Assembly: GCA_944323445.1 (NCBI GenBank)
Contig: CALUSM010000003.1
Coordinates: forward strand, 28,201-92,200
Source: an uncultured Bacteroidales bacterium
GTDB lineage: Bacteria > Bacteroidota > Bacteroidia > Bacteroidales > UBA932
Reading direction: 5' to 3'
DNA length: 64,000 nt
The first letter of the stretch is position 1; each line of letters begins with the position of its first letter. Of the stretch, positions 25,879 through 35,547 are shown in pieces. The notes under the pieces were generated by a model that worked only from the letters and a program-made list of their open reading frames with translations, was not told the origin of the DNA and did not search any database. A program made the position numbers and the translations under genes.

Positions 25879-26895
25879 TTATTTCACTTCCCACGTCGAT
25901 CCGCTGTGCAGCAGCTCGTCCATGTTGTGGATGGTCGACTTGGCCCTGACTTCCTCCAGCTGGTCTCGGACGTTGTCATCGTAGGTCTTGTCGGGCACGT
26001 CGCGGATGACTCCGAGAGCCACCGGATACTCGGGCCATTTCATGTCGATGAGCATGCTGTGCATGCCCATGTCGGCCGTGTGGGCGTCGTGTATCAGGAT
26101 ATCGTCCTCGGTTACTCCGCCCTCGCCTATCGTCACTACCTTGAGCTCCTTGTTGACGAGTACCAGACCCTTGTTGCGGTCCTTTCCGAAAATCATCCTC
26201 TCACCATGGCGAAGAACTATCGTACGGTCGGCCCTGACTTCCTTGTCGGAGATCTCGCGGTGCGAGCCGTCGTTGTAGATGACGCAGTTGACCAGCATCT
26301 CGGTCACGGCGCATCCGTCATGCTTGGCGGAGGCCACGAATATCTCCTGATTCAGCTTCAGCTCCGAATCTATGCTGCGGGCAAAAAATGTGCCGCGCGC
26401 GCCCATTACGAGGGCCCCGGGGTTGAAAGGGTGCTCCACTGTGCCGTAGGGTGATGTTTTGGTAATCTTGCCCAGAGGGGATGTCGGAGAATACTGACCT
26501 TTTGTCAGTCCGTAGATACGGTTGTTGAAGAGGACAATATTGATGTCGATATTGCGTCTGATAGCGTGGATGAAGTGGTTGCCTCCGATGGCGAGGGCGT
26601 CACCGTCTCCGGTGGCCTGCCATATAGACAGTGTCGGGTTGGCGACCTTCATACCGGTGGAAATGGCTGTGGCACGGCCGTGGATACCGTGGAAGCCATA
26701 GGTGTTCATGTAGTAGGGCAGCCTCGAGGAGCAGCCGATACCGGATACGAAAACGAAACGCTCCATCGAGTATCCGAGATCCTCAGCTACCTGGGGAAGG
26801 GCCCTCTGAAGGGATGCCAGGACAGAGTGGTCGCCGCATCCGGGGCACCATCTCACTTCCTGATTGCTTTTGAAATCCTGTGCTGTGTATTTCAT
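25879..26895 (-). CDS. korB: 2-oxoglutarate:ferredoxin oxidoreductase, beta subunit
   Basis: The 338-residue thiamine-diphosphate subunit has the N-terminal CPGCG motif (Cys17, Cys20) and Cys55 (GIGCSSR) as iron-sulfur ligands. The ThDP/Mg motif runs GDGDALAIGGNHF to VLFNN (about 97-125). With KorA it interconverts 2-oxoglutarate and succinyl-CoA plus CO2 with ferredoxin; in fermenting Bacteroidota it can run in either direction. It begins 13 bp after korA, in one operon. Substrate preference within the 2-oxoacid family is inferred from overall resemblance to KorB. Confidence 0.93.
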   Translation of the reverse strand: MKYTAQDFKSNQEVRWCPGCGDHSVLASLQRALPQVAEDLGYSMERFVFVSGIGCSSRLPYYMNTYGFHGIHGRATAISTGMKVANPTLSIWQATGDGDALAIGGNHFIHAIRRNIDINIVLFNNRIYGLTKGQYSPTSPLGKITKTSPYGTVEHPFNPGALVMGARGTFFARSIDSELKLNQEIFVASAKHDGCAVTEMLVNCVIYNDGSHREISDKEVRADRTIVLRHGERMIFGKDRNKGLVLVNKELKVVTIGEGGVTEDDILIHDAHTADMGMHSMLIDMKWPEYPVALGVIRDVPDKTYDDNVRDQLEEVRAKSTIHNMDELLHSGSTWEVK

Positions 26896-26908
26896 GATGT
26901 CTGTCCTC

Positions 26909-28750
26909 CTATAATAACTTGTTGACTGCGTCCACTACGTCCTTTACGATGAAAGGCTGGCCCTGCACCTTGTTGAGCTGATAGTAATGGAACTTCTGAT
27001 GCTTTGCCCTCAGATAATCGGCGAACTGACCTGAGTTGAGCTCGCAGACGATGATCTTGTTGAATTTGGAGAATACCTCCTCTGTATTCAGGGGCAGCGG
27101 GTTGATATAATCGAAATGAGCCAGGGACACGCTCTTGCCCTGCTTGTGGAACTCCTTGACGGCCGTGTAGAGATGGCCGAAAGTACCGCCCCATCCTACG
27201 ATGAGGACCTCGCCGCTCTCATCTCCTACAACTTTCAACGGAGGTATGTCCTGAGCGACACGGGCCACCTTCCTGGCCCTCATATCCACCATATGCTGGT
27301 GGTTCTGGGGATCGGAGGAAATGACTCCGGAAGGATTCTTCTCCAGACCGCCGACGCGGTGCTCGAGGCCGGGAGTGCCGGGGACTGCCCATCTGCGGAC
27401 AAATGTCTCGGGATCCCTCTCGAAGGGGCAGAACTTGCCGCCGCACTCTGAGGCGTCGCGGATGAAAGGAGGATGTATCTCGGGCAGGTCTTTCATGGAA
27501 GGAATGCGCCAGGGTTCGGAGCCGTTGCCCAGGAAGCCCTCTGTAAGAAGGATGACGGGCATCATGTGCTCCATGGCGTACTTACCTGCGTAAAACGCTT
27601 TCTCAAAGCAGTCCGAAGGAGAATGGGCCGCCATCACCATGATGGGACACTCGCCGTTACGGCCGTAGAGAGCCTGGTTGAGGTCGGTCTGCTCTGTCTT
27701 GGTGGGGATACCGGTGGACGGACCGCTGCGCTGCACGTCCACGAGGACGAGGGGCAGCTCGGTGATCATGGCCAGACCGAGGGCCTCGGACTTCAGGGAG
27801 AGACCGGGTCCGGAGGTGGTGGTCACGGCAAAATTGCCCGCATAGGCGGCACCGATGGCCGTGCAGATGCCGGCAATCTCATCCTCGCACTGGAGAGTCT
27901 TGGCCTTGAGCTCCTTGTGGATGGCCAGTTCCTCGAGAATAGCTGTGGCGGGGGTGATAGGGTATGAGCCGCAGAAGAGAGGCACTCCGGACTTTTCGGA
28001 TGCTGCGAGCAGACCCCATGCTGTAGCCTGGTTGCCGTTGATGTTGCGGTAAGTACCCTTCTCCTGCTTTGCAGGCTGCACGTAGTACGTGTTGGCTATC
28101 GCGTGGATGTTGGATGCATAGTTGAAACCGTCCTTGAGCACTTTCTTGTTGGTGTCGATGAGTGCCGGTTTCTTCCTGAACTTCTTCTCCAGGTACTCGA
28201 AAGTATGATCAAGCTCCTTGTTGAACATGAAGAAGCACATACCGAGGGTGAACATGTTCTTGCATCTCACAATCGCCTTGAGGTCCAGGCCGCTGTCCTT
28301 GAGGCTCTCCTTGGTTAGAGTGGTTATGGGGGAGACTATGATATTGCGGTCCCCGATGCCGAGTTCCTCAATGGGATTCATGGTCCTGAATCCCGCTTTC
28401 TGAATGCCTTTCTCATCAAAGGCATCCTCATCGAGGATGATGGTCGCCGTGGGCTTGGCCCACTTGGCATTGGCCATGAGTGCTGCCGGGTTCATCGCTA
28501 CGAGGACATCGCAGAAGTCTCCCGGGGTGTTGATCTCGATAGAACCGATGTGTACCTGGAATCCGGACACACCTGAAACTGTGCCTTGAGGCGCCCGTAT
28601 CTCAGCCGGATAGTCGGGGAATGTAGATATTTCGTTACCGAAAAGAGCGGATGAATCGGCGAACAGCGTACCTGTAAGCTGCATGCCGTCGCCTGAGTCT
28701 CCTGCAAAACGGATAACGACATCATCTATATCAATAATCTTGTGTTGCAT
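26909..28750 (-). CDS. korA: 2-oxoglutarate:ferredoxin oxidoreductase, fused gamma-alpha subunit
   Basis: The 613-residue protein joins a gamma domain (about 1-190, beginning DVVIRFAGDSGDGMQLTG) to an alpha domain (about 215-613) that contains the YPITPAT motif in GSYPITPAT and the block TTSGPGLSLKSEALGLA. This gamma-alpha fusion is usual for KorA in Bacteroidota. It pairs with KorB directly downstream. An exact -7 box on the minus strand at 28780-28773 (TACATTTG) lies 23 bp before the ATG and supports the start. Confidence 0.94.
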   Translation of the reverse strand: MQHKIIDIDDVVIRFAGDSGDGMQLTGTLFADSSALFGNEISTFPDYPAEIRAPQGTVSGVSGFQVHIGSIEINTPGDFCDVLVAMNPAALMANAKWAKPTATIILDEDAFDEKGIQKAGFRTMNPIEELGIGDRNIIVSPITTLTKESLKDSGLDLKAIVRCKNMFTLGMCFFMFNKELDHTFEYLEKKFRKKPALIDTNKKVLKDGFNYASNIHAIANTYYVQPAKQEKGTYRNINGNQATAWGLLAASEKSGVPLFCGSYPITPATAILEELAIHKELKAKTLQCEDEIAGICTAIGAAYAGNFAVTTTSGPGLSLKSEALGLAMITELPLVLVDVQRSGPSTGIPTKTEQTDLNQALYGRNGECPIMVMAAHSPSDCFEKAFYAGKYAMEHMMPVILLTEGFLGNGSEPWRIPSMKDLPEIHPPFIRDASECGGKFCPFERDPETFVRRWAVPGTPGLEHRVGGLEKNPSGVISSDPQNHQHMVDMRARKVARVAQDIPPLKVVGDESGEVLIVGWGGTFGHLYTAVKEFHKQGKSVSLAHFDYINPLPLNTEEVFSKFNKIIVCELNSGQFADYLRAKHQKFHYYQLNKVQGQPFIVKDVVDAVNKLL

Positions 28751-28772
28751 ATAGGTTGTTAATAATTTTAGA

Positions 28773-28780
28773 CAAATGTA
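28773..28780 (-). promoter_or_regulatory. -7 box (TACATTTG) of the korAB operon
   Basis: Exact TAnnTTTG match on the minus strand; the predicted transcript start is about 17 nt before the korA ATG. No strong -33 box is seen. Confidence 0.55.
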
Positions 28781-28831
28781 AGGATTTTCCCTTACAATTG
28801 GAATTTATTTACAAACTATTTGATAAAAATC

Positions 28832-28880
28832 GAAAGAGGGCGGCTCAAAAGTCCTTACGGCTTTCAAGTCACCCTCTCCG
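28832..28880 (-). terminator. Probable terminator after the OmpH gene
   Basis: On the minus strand GAGAGGGTGACTTGAAAG pairs imperfectly with CTTTTGAGCCGCCCTCTTT (several wobbles and mismatches), followed by a short T-rich stretch. It lies about 30 bp after the stop at 28906. Confidence 0.5.
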
Positions 28881-28905
28881 TTATAACGGTATATTCAGTT
28901 CCAGT

Positions 28906-29457
28906 CTACTGCTGGGGCATTGTCTGAGGGAGCTTCTTGTCCGGAGAGATTCCGAGCTCAGCCTTCACCTGAGCAGTGATGTCCATGCTGAGGGTGGCGT
29001 CGAAATAGGGAACGGAACCGGAGGAAAGGTCGAACACGTAAATCAGTCCGTTGGCCTTGCCGACCTTGGTGACGGCATCACCGGCCTTCTGGGAGATGGG
29101 AGCCATGAGCTGCTGCTGAAGATTGTTCATGTCCATCTGGGCATTCTGCTGGTACTGCTGCAGGCGGGCCTGGAGGTCCTGAAGCTCCTGCTGCTTGGTG
29201 GCCAGTACGGACGGAGTCCAGTTGGCGCTCATCTGCTCGTAGGTGGCATACTTGGTGTTGAACTCCTCGACCATAGCATTGTAGGTGGTCTGGATATCCT
29301 GGTTGAACTTCTCGAGCTCCACGCGGGCAGAGTCCATCTCATCCATAAGGAATACTACTTCCTGCATGTTGATATGGCCGAACTTGAGAGTTGTCTGGGC
29401 CGATGCTGTGAATGCCGCAGCGGATACGCACAAGGCGATAATTGTAATTCTTTTCAT
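28906..29457 (-). CDS. skp: OmpH/Skp-family periplasmic chaperone
   Basis: The 183-residue protein has a signal peptide (1-20, ending ASA). The OmpH pattern follows: a short beta segment (LKFGHINMQEVVFLM), a long charged and glutamine-rich coiled coil (about 40-125) and a C-terminal beta part. Skp holds unfolded outer-membrane proteins in the periplasm for delivery to the BAM complex. It directly follows bamA (66 bp apart) in the order nadK-uppS-bamA-skp. A second, membrane-anchored OmpH protein is encoded at 33799. Confidence 0.88.
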   Translation of the reverse strand: MKRITIIALCVSAAAFTASAQTTLKFGHINMQEVVFLMDEMDSARVELEKFNQDIQTTYNAMVEEFNTKYATYEQMSANWTPSVLATKQQELQDLQARLQQYQQNAQMDMNNLQQQLMAPISQKAGDAVTKVGKANGLIYVFDLSSGSVPYFDATLSMDITAQVKAELGISPDKKLPQTMPQQ

Positions 29458-29523
29458 GTTCTATGCTATAAATTTAATTGTCTTTCAGCGCGCAAAGGTA
29501 ATAATTTTTCTGTCTCCGACACA

Positions 29524-32049
29524 TCAGAACTGCTGTCCGATGACGAAGTGGAAGTTGGAGCCTCCCCTTTCCTGGTCGAGCACGGGATCGAATCCCCAGC
29601 CCCAGTCAACTCCGAGCAGACCGATCATAGGCAGCATGATCCTCACGCCGATACCGGCGGAGCGCTTGATTTGGAACGGGTTAAACTCCTGGATATGCTC
29701 CCAGCAGTTTCCTCCTTCGAGGAAGGCCAGGACGTAGATGGTGGACTGAGGCTGCAGGACGACAGGATAGCGGAGCTCCACGGTGAACTTGTCATAGACG
29801 TGGCCGACATAGACCCCCTCGTCATTGACCGGAGTGAGGGAATAGTTGGAGTAACCGCGGAGGGAAATTATCTCGGAGCCGTAGGTATTGTAGCCCGACA
29901 TGCCGTCACCGCCGACCTGATAGCCCTCGAAAGGCGAATAGCCCAGGTTCTTGTTGTAGTAGCCCAGATATCCGAACTGAGCCCTGGTCATCAGCACCAG
30001 GTCTCCTACCAGGCGGACATACAAGGCACCCTTGAACGTCCACTTGTGATACTCAATCCACCTGTAGCGCTCCTGGTCGGTCATGTTCAGGTAATCAGTG
30101 TTCTTGTCCCTGAAGGCCGAATAGGGAGGCGTCAACTGCAGGGAGAACTGGAAATCAGAGCCCTCGCGGGGGTATACGGCCTGGTCGGTGGAATTGCGGG
30201 CCAGGGTGATCTTGTAACTTATGTTGTTGGACTTTCCGGTATCAAACAGGAAGTTGTAGCGCCAGTTGTGCAGGTTGTAGGTCTGCCAGCTGAGCTCGTG
30301 ATACAGCACGAAGTAGTTGTCCGGCCATTTAAGCCTGCTTCCGAGAGCCGCGGCGATGCCGTACACCTCGTAGTACTCGTCGGTATTCTGAATCTGATAC
30401 CAGTAATAGGAGTTGGTCTGACGGGTATAGTAGCCGGAGAGATTGAAGGATGTAGGTTTCTTGCCGAACAGCCATGGCTCGACGAAGTTGATGGAGCCGG
30501 CCGTATAATAGGTACCGTTGGTCTGGAACCTCAGCGACAGGGTCTGAGCATCGCCCAGAGGAACGGGCTTCCAGGCGCCTTTCTTGAACAGCCGCTTGAT
30601 GGAGAAGTTGTTGAAGCTGACGCCGACAGTACCTACGAAGGAATAACCGCCCCATCCACCCGAGAGCTCAAACTGGGAGTTGGGCTTCTCGGCGACGTTG
30701 TATGTTATGTCGACCGTGTTGTTTATCTGGTTGGGGATGACCGAGTAACCGCGGGTGTGGTCCAGTGCCTGCTCGGGATCGAAGTTGCCCATTGAGGCTA
30801 TCTCCCTGAGGGAGCGTTCCAGCATGGACTGACTGTAGAGGTATCCCGGCTTGGTGAATATCTGACGGCGCACCACCTTCTCGTTGGTAATCGTATTGCC
30901 GCTGACTATTATCTTGTTGAATGTCGCAGGCTTGCCCTCGACCATCCTCAGTTCCACGTCCACCGAATCGCCGACGATATTGGTCTCCACCGGAACTACG
31001 TTAAAGAAGATGTAGCCCTGGTCGGCATATAAGGTATGGATGTCCATGAACTCTTTCTTCGGGTCTCCGAAAAGACGTTTCTCAAGGTTGACCACATCGT
31101 AGACATCTCCCTTCTTGATCATCAGTATGTCGTTAAGCTGCTGGGCCGTGTAGAGGGAATTGCCGGTCCACGTGATGTTGCGGAAATAATACCGCCGGCC
31201 CTCGTCTATCACGAACTTGATGCCGAGGCGTCCTTCCTCTACATAATAGATGGAGTCCTTGACGATGCGGGCGTCGCGGTATCCGGCCTCATTGAATGCG
31301 CTGATAAGGGACTGCTTGTCGTTCTCATACTCCTTTTCATTGAATTTCTTGGACTTGAAGAGGTTCCTGATACGCATGTCGCGGGTCTTCTCCATCGAGC
31401 CCACCAGCTTGCCCTCAGGCACGTGGTCATTGCCCTCGAACGTTATGGTCTTGATCTTCACCTTGGTCTTGCGGTCCACCTTGAAAGTTACCCTGACGGC
31501 ATTCTTGACTACGGTATCGCTGACCTGAAGCACGTCCACGTCAGCATTGATGAAACCTTTTTCCTTGTAATAATTCTTGATAATGCCCACCGACGAGCGC
31601 AGCACATAGTCGGACAGGGGCACTCCGCGCCGCAGGTTCAGACGGTCCTGCAGCTCGCTCTGCTCGGAGTTCTTGACACCCTGGAAGTTCCACCTTGACA
31701 CTCTGGGCCTTTCCTGCAGGTACAGCGCCAGGAACACCGTATCCCCTCCGGCAGAGAGCGAGTCGATGTTGAGGGAAACGTCAGAAAAATGCCTCTGCCC
31801 CCAGATCCTGTTGACGACCGAGGCCGTCTGCTCGCCGGGAATCACTATCTCCATCCCCTCGCGGATACCAGTCAGGGCGATGATCTGCTGCTCGCCAAGG
31901 TATTTCACTCCCTCCACCCTTATGCCGCCTACTATGTATTTGCGCGGATGCTCGTAATCCACGACTATGTCCTTTGATGCCTGCTGGGCATATGCGCCGC
32001 ACACGGTCAGAAGCAGCAGAATGGGCAGCAGTATCCTTTTCACCTTCAT
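29524..32049 (-). CDS. bamA: Outer-membrane protein assembly factor BamA
   Basis: The 841-residue Omp85 protein is the central insertase for outer-membrane barrels. It has a signal peptide (1-21, ending AYA), POTRA repeats over about 35-450, and a C-terminal 16-strand barrel ending VIGQQF with the terminal phenylalanine. The barrel part includes the GYSPFEGYQVGGDGMSGY region and the lid-loop-like LRGYSNYSL segment that fits the conserved (V/I)RGF/Y motif. The ATG overlaps the uppS stop codon by 4 bp, so the genes are coupled. The Skp chaperone gene follows. Confidence 0.95.
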   Translation of the reverse strand: MKVKRILLPILLLLTVCGAYAQQASKDIVVDYEHPRKYIVGGIRVEGVKYLGEQQIIALTGIREGMEIVIPGEQTASVVNRIWGQRHFSDVSLNIDSLSAGGDTVFLALYLQERPRVSRWNFQGVKNSEQSELQDRLNLRRGVPLSDYVLRSSVGIIKNYYKEKGFINADVDVLQVSDTVVKNAVRVTFKVDRKTKVKIKTITFEGNDHVPEGKLVGSMEKTRDMRIRNLFKSKKFNEKEYENDKQSLISAFNEAGYRDARIVKDSIYYVEEGRLGIKFVIDEGRRYYFRNITWTGNSLYTAQQLNDILMIKKGDVYDVVNLEKRLFGDPKKEFMDIHTLYADQGYIFFNVVPVETNIVGDSVDVELRMVEGKPATFNKIIVSGNTITNEKVVRRQIFTKPGYLYSQSMLERSLREIASMGNFDPEQALDHTRGYSVIPNQINNTVDITYNVAEKPNSQFELSGGWGGYSFVGTVGVSFNNFSIKRLFKKGAWKPVPLGDAQTLSLRFQTNGTYYTAGSINFVEPWLFGKKPTSFNLSGYYTRQTNSYYWYQIQNTDEYYEVYGIAAALGSRLKWPDNYFVLYHELSWQTYNLHNWRYNFLFDTGKSNNISYKITLARNSTDQAVYPREGSDFQFSLQLTPPYSAFRDKNTDYLNMTDQERYRWIEYHKWTFKGALYVRLVGDLVLMTRAQFGYLGYYNKNLGYSPFEGYQVGGDGMSGYNTYGSEIISLRGYSNYSLTPVNDEGVYVGHVYDKFTVELRYPVVLQPQSTIYVLAFLEGGNCWEHIQEFNPFQIKRSAGIGVRIMLPMIGLLGVDWGWGFDPVLDQERGGSNFHFVIGQQF

Positions 32050-32750
32050 TTGGAGTCGTTCTTTTCTTGAGTTATCTGATCGCCTGTCTTTCCGAAACGT
32101 CTCTGGCGGGAGGCGAACTCGTCAAGAGCCTGACGAAACTCGGCTTTGCGAAAATCGGGCCAAAGGGTATCAGTGAAGTAAAATTCCGTATAAGCGCACT
32201 GCCAAAGCATGAAATTGCTGATACGCTGCTCGCCGCTTGTACGGATGAGCAGGTCGGGGTCCGGAATGCCGGACGTAGCCATGTAGTCATCCAGACGTCC
32301 TTCCGGAGCACCGTCAGCGGCCCATCGGCCAGCAGCCTGCATTATATCCCATCTGCCGCTGTAGCTCAGGAAAATAACCAGAGTCAAACCGGTATTGGAA
32401 GCCGTCTCCTCCATTGCTCCGTCTATATCCTTGTTGAGAGCATCTGAGAGATGGGCGCGGTTGCCCACCACCACGAAACGGATGTTGTTCTTCCTGAAAG
32501 TAGGTCTCTCATTAAGAATAGAACTGGCCATAAGCCGCATGAGCTCCGATACCTCAGCCTCCGGACGCGCCCAGTTCTCTTCTGAGAATGCGAACAGGCT
32601 CAAATATCCGATACCTGCCTCCGCCGCATACTCCGCGCATGCCCGCACGCTCTCCGTCCCCTCGTAGTGTCCGTAAATCCTCTCCTTGCCGCGCTGCTTT
32701 GCCCAGCGTCCGTTTCCATCCATTATTATAGCGACATGTCTTGGTACCAT
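32046..32750 (-). CDS. uppS: Undecaprenyl diphosphate synthase (isoprenyl transferase)
   Basis: The 234-residue cis-prenyltransferase makes the C55 lipid carrier for peptidoglycan and surface polysaccharides. It starts HVAIIMDGNGRWAKQRG with catalytic Asp11. FAFSEENW.RP, and near the C-terminus DLLIRTSGEQRISNFMLWQ with the substrate-binding arginines, complete the family motifs. It overlaps bamA by 4 bp and follows nadK by 25 bp. Confidence 0.96.
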   Translation of the reverse strand: MVPRHVAIIMDGNGRWAKQRGKERIYGHYEGTESVRACAEYAAEAGIGYLSLFAFSEENWARPEAEVSELMRLMASSILNERPTFRKNNIRFVVVGNRAHLSDALNKDIDGAMEETASNTGLTLVIFLSYSGRWDIMQAAGRWAADGAPEGRLDDYMATSGIPDPDLLIRTSGEQRISNFMLWQCAYTEFYFTDTLWPDFRKAEFRQALDEFASRQRRFGKTGDQITQEKNDSK

Positions 32751-32775
32751 AACAAATATATTATCTTTACTCTTT

Positions 32776-33672
32776 TTACTCTTTGTTTATTTCATTCCTA
32801 CGGTCCTCCCCCCACAGCAGCTTCTCATTGAGCGCCGCGAAGAAACCCTCCCGTCCGAATGTCACGCACGATAGGGTAAACGGGGCCCTGCGCACAGTCA
32901 CCCGTGTTCCCTCCCCTATGTCCGCGGAACGGTTGTCCGCCGATATCATGGTCCTGTGTCCTCCCGAGCGGATAGCCACCTCGATGACCGAGGTGTCGGG
33001 AATGATGAGCGGCCGGACATTGAGGTTGTGCGGAGCCATCGGGGATATGATGAACACCGACGAATCAGGCACCACGACCGGGCCTCCCAGACTCAGCGAA
33101 TACGCAGTGGAACCGGTCGGCGTGGCTATGAGCAGGCCGTCCGCCCAGTATGTCGGGATGCGCATACCGTCTATGCTCACCTCTATACCTATCATATATG
33201 GTTCCGAGCGCTGGAGAGTAATCTCGTTGAGAGCATAGGGATAGAATCCCGAGGGCAGTCCTCCGCCGCTCACCTGCAGGAGGCTGCGTCTCTCCACTCC
33301 GTAGTCACCGTCTATCATCCTGTCTACTATGCCGCAGCCCGAATCCCCGCTGCCTGCCGAGGCAAGGAAACCCAGCCTGCCGAAATTGATTCCGGCCACC
33401 GGTATGCCGCTGTCGCCAGCTATGGTCATGGAACTCAGGAACGTCCCGTCCCCGCCGAGAGAGAGTATGATGTCCACGTCCCCCGGCAGGTCCGCCGCAC
33501 TAGAAAAGACCGTCTCCCCTATCAGCTCTCCCAGACCGCGCTCCCTCAGACCCGCTGCCAGCGCACAATAGCATGAGTGCCTGACACCTCTGAGAGAAAG
33601 GTGCTCCAGCAGAACTCTCATTCTATTTTCCACATCCGGACCGCAACTCCGGCCGTATAAGGCGAAATGCAT
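32776..33672 (-). CDS. nadK: NAD kinase
   Basis: The 298-residue enzyme phosphorylates NAD to NADP. The GGDGTFLSS motif is at about 73-81 (Asp75), the ALNEI motif near residue 145, and a glycine-rich TGSTAYSLSLGGP block follows near 180-195. It is the first gene of the nadK-uppS-bamA-skp group and is divergent from the OmpH gene at 33799. The 126 bp between them is AT-rich and holds a -7 box only for the plus-strand gene. Confidence 0.95.
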   Translation of the reverse strand: MHFALYGRSCGPDVENRMRVLLEHLSLRGVRHSCYCALAAGLRERGLGELIGETVFSSAADLPGDVDIILSLGGDGTFLSSMTIAGDSGIPVAGINFGRLGFLASAGSGDSGCGIVDRMIDGDYGVERRSLLQVSGGGLPSGFYPYALNEITLQRSEPYMIGIEVSIDGMRIPTYWADGLLIATPTGSTAYSLSLGGPVVVPDSSVFIISPMAPHNLNVRPLIIPDTSVIEVAIRSGGHRTMISADNRSADIGEGTRVTVRRAPFTLSCVTFGREGFFAALNEKLLWGEDRRNEINKE

Positions 33673-33745
33673 TCTCTTGGCGTTCGAAACTTAAAAACAG
33701 GTTGCAAATATTGCGATTTTATTTTAAAAAAAAGCAGATAATATA

Positions 33746-33753
33746 TAATTTTG
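33746..33753 (+). promoter_or_regulatory. -7 box (TAATTTTG) for the OmpH-glycosyltransferase-purC-LysM group
   Basis: Exact TAnnTTTG match in AT-rich DNA, 46 bp before the ATG at 33799, with an expected leader of about 40 nt. The -33 region is T-rich but without a clear TTTG. Confidence 0.5.
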
Positions 33754-33798
33754 TGTGTTTTTTGAATTTACACATTACACAATTTTAAGAGATCAGAA

Positions 33799-34407
33799 AT
33801 GAAGAAAGCCAATCTTATCATCAACATCGTACTGATTATCGCAGTAGCCGCCTTATTCGTCCTGCATTTCACCGGAGCCGGTACTTCCGCCCAGGGCCCC
33901 GCAGCCGGAAGCGAGAGCGTAACGGCAGTAAAGGGGGACATCGTTTATATAAATCTTGACACCCTGGTCAACCAGTATGACATGTACAACGACCTCCGGA
34001 GCGAGCTCCAGGGCAAGCTCACAGCCATAGAAAACGATATCAACAAGCAGGGACGCGCCCTCGAGAACGACATCAAGAGCTTCCAGGAGAAGATGCAGAA
34101 GGGTCTGCTCACCCGCTCCCAGGCCGAGAGCATGAACAATGACCTCGCCCAGCGCGACCAGGATCTGAGAAATCTCACCCAGCAGAAGCAGATGGAGATG
34201 GCCGAGGAAGAGAGTGTAATGCTCAACAAGGTGATGGACGCCATCACGACCTATGTGACAGAGTACAACAAACAGAAACAGTACTCCCTGATCCTCACCA
34301 CCACAGCCGCTACAACGACCGTCATCAACGGTGACACCGGGCTGAACATCACCCAGGAGATCCTAAACGGACTCAACGCTGAATACATCAGGAACAGAAA
34401 CAAATAA
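33799..34407 (+). CDS. OmpH-family protein with N-terminal membrane anchor
   Basis: The 202-residue protein has an N-terminal hydrophobic segment (about 5-26) that may be an uncleaved anchor. A DIVYINLDTLVNQYDMYNDL strand-helix start typical of OmpH follows. Then comes a long coiled coil (about 65-145, rich in K, E, Q and D) and a threonine-rich C-terminal part (LILTTTAATTTVING). It is probably a periplasmic chaperone like Skp, perhaps tethered to the inner membrane. The glycosyltransferase gene follows after 4 bp. Confidence 0.82.
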   Translation: MKKANLIINIVLIIAVAALFVLHFTGAGTSAQGPAAGSESVTAVKGDIVYINLDTLVNQYDMYNDLRSELQGKLTAIENDINKQGRALENDIKSFQEKMQKGLLTRSQAESMNNDLAQRDQDLRNLTQQKQMEMAEEESVMLNKVMDAITTYVTEYNKQKQYSLILTTTAATTTVINGDTGLNITQEILNGLNAEYIRNRNK

Positions 34408-34411
34408 CACC

Positions 34412-35533
34412 TTGAGAATCGCCATCCTATCGTGCTTTCCTCCCTATCGCGGAGGTATCTCCCAGTTCAACACTTCCCTGTTCCGGGAACTGGCCGGGAG
34501 CTGCACGGTAGGAGCGTTCAATTTCAAGAGACAGTATCCGGAGTTCCTGTTTCCCGGCAAGACCCAGTACATAGAGGACGGCACTCTCCCTCCGCTTGAG
34601 ACCCGCCGCCTGCTGGACACGGCCAATCCCCTGACCTACATCTCCACGGCCAGGGCCATACGCTCCTGGAAGCCAGACCTGCTGCTGATGAGGTACTGGA
34701 TGCCGTATTTCGCGCCTTCCCAGGGATATGTAGCCAGGCACATGGCCCCGGGATGCAAGGTCATTTCGATACTGGACAACGTCATTCCGCACGAGAGCCA
34801 CTTCTTCGACCGCCCGCTGACCACCTACTACCTGAACGGTCACGACGGTTTTGTCGTCCTGTGCAATGCAGTACGCGATGACCTGCTGCGTCTCAGGCCC
34901 GATGCCAGCTACATCGTCTCTCCCCACCCCATCTACTCCAACTTCGGGGAGAAGGTACCGAAGGCTCAGGCCTGCCGTGAACTGGGCCTCGACCCTGAGA
35001 AGAAGACCCTGCTCTTCTTCGGTCTGATACGCGAGTACAAAGGGTTGGACATCCTCCTGGAGGCATTCTCGGCAATGGACGAAAACTACCAGCTGCTGAT
35101 AGCCGGGGAGCCGTACGGCTCATTCGAGCGGTACCGCAGGCTGATTGACACCAGCCCCAACCGCAGCCGCATCCATCTGTATGACCGATTCATCAGCGAC
35201 AGCGAGGTAGCCGTGTTCTTCTGCGCGGCCGACCTTTGCGTCCTCCCCTACCGCTCGGCAACCCAGAGCGGAATAAGCTCCATCTCATACCATTTCGACC
35301 TGCCGATGGTCACCACCGCTGTGGGCGGACTGAAAGAGATGATCGGAGACTCGGGCACAGGAATTGTAACAGACAGCATCACACCAGAGGCTGTCCGTAC
35401 GGCAGTCGGGAAATATTTCTCCGACGGCAATATCCGCCGCAGATGCGTGGAAGCCATAGGCAGGGAGAAGGACAGGCTCTCATGGAAGAGATTCTGCTCG
35501 AACCTGCTGGATTTTTACAACAGCTTAAAATAA
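34412..35533 (+). CDS. Family 4-type glycosyltransferase (TTG start)
   Basis: The 373-residue GT-B enzyme has the N-terminal pattern [19 protein letters not shown] typical of family 4 transferases and a C-terminal donor-binding half ([22 protein letters not shown], then [27 protein letters not shown]). It moves a sugar from a nucleotide donor to an unknown acceptor, perhaps in lipopolysaccharide or surface glycan synthesis. The start is TTG at 34412: the next in-frame ATG would remove the whole acceptor-binding N-terminus. The gene is 4 bp after the OmpH gene and 14 bp before purC. Confidence 0.88.
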   Translation: MRIAILSCFPPYRGGISQFNTSLFRELAGSCTVGAFNFKRQYPEFLFPGKTQYIEDGTLPPLETRRLLDTANPLTYISTARAIRSWKPDLLLMRYWMPYFAPSQGYVARHMAPGCKVISILDNVIPHESHFFDRPLTTYYLNGHDGFVVLCNAVRDDLLRLRPDASYIVSPHPIYSNFGEKVPKAQACRELGLDPEKKTLLFFGLIREYKGLDILLEAFSAMDENYQLLIAGEPYGSFERYRRLIDTSPNRSRIHLYDRFISDSEVAVFFCAADLCVLPYRSATQSGISSISYHFDLPMVTTAVGGLKEMIGDSGTGIVTDSITPEAVRTAVGKYFSDGNIRRRCVEAIGREKDRLSWKRFCSNLLDFYNSLK

Positions 35534-35547
35534 AAAGACATACGACC

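Noticed and set aside
35236..35547. Longer N-terminus for purC
   Set aside because: It reads through the glycosyltransferase gene in another frame; the family N-terminus begins at 35548.
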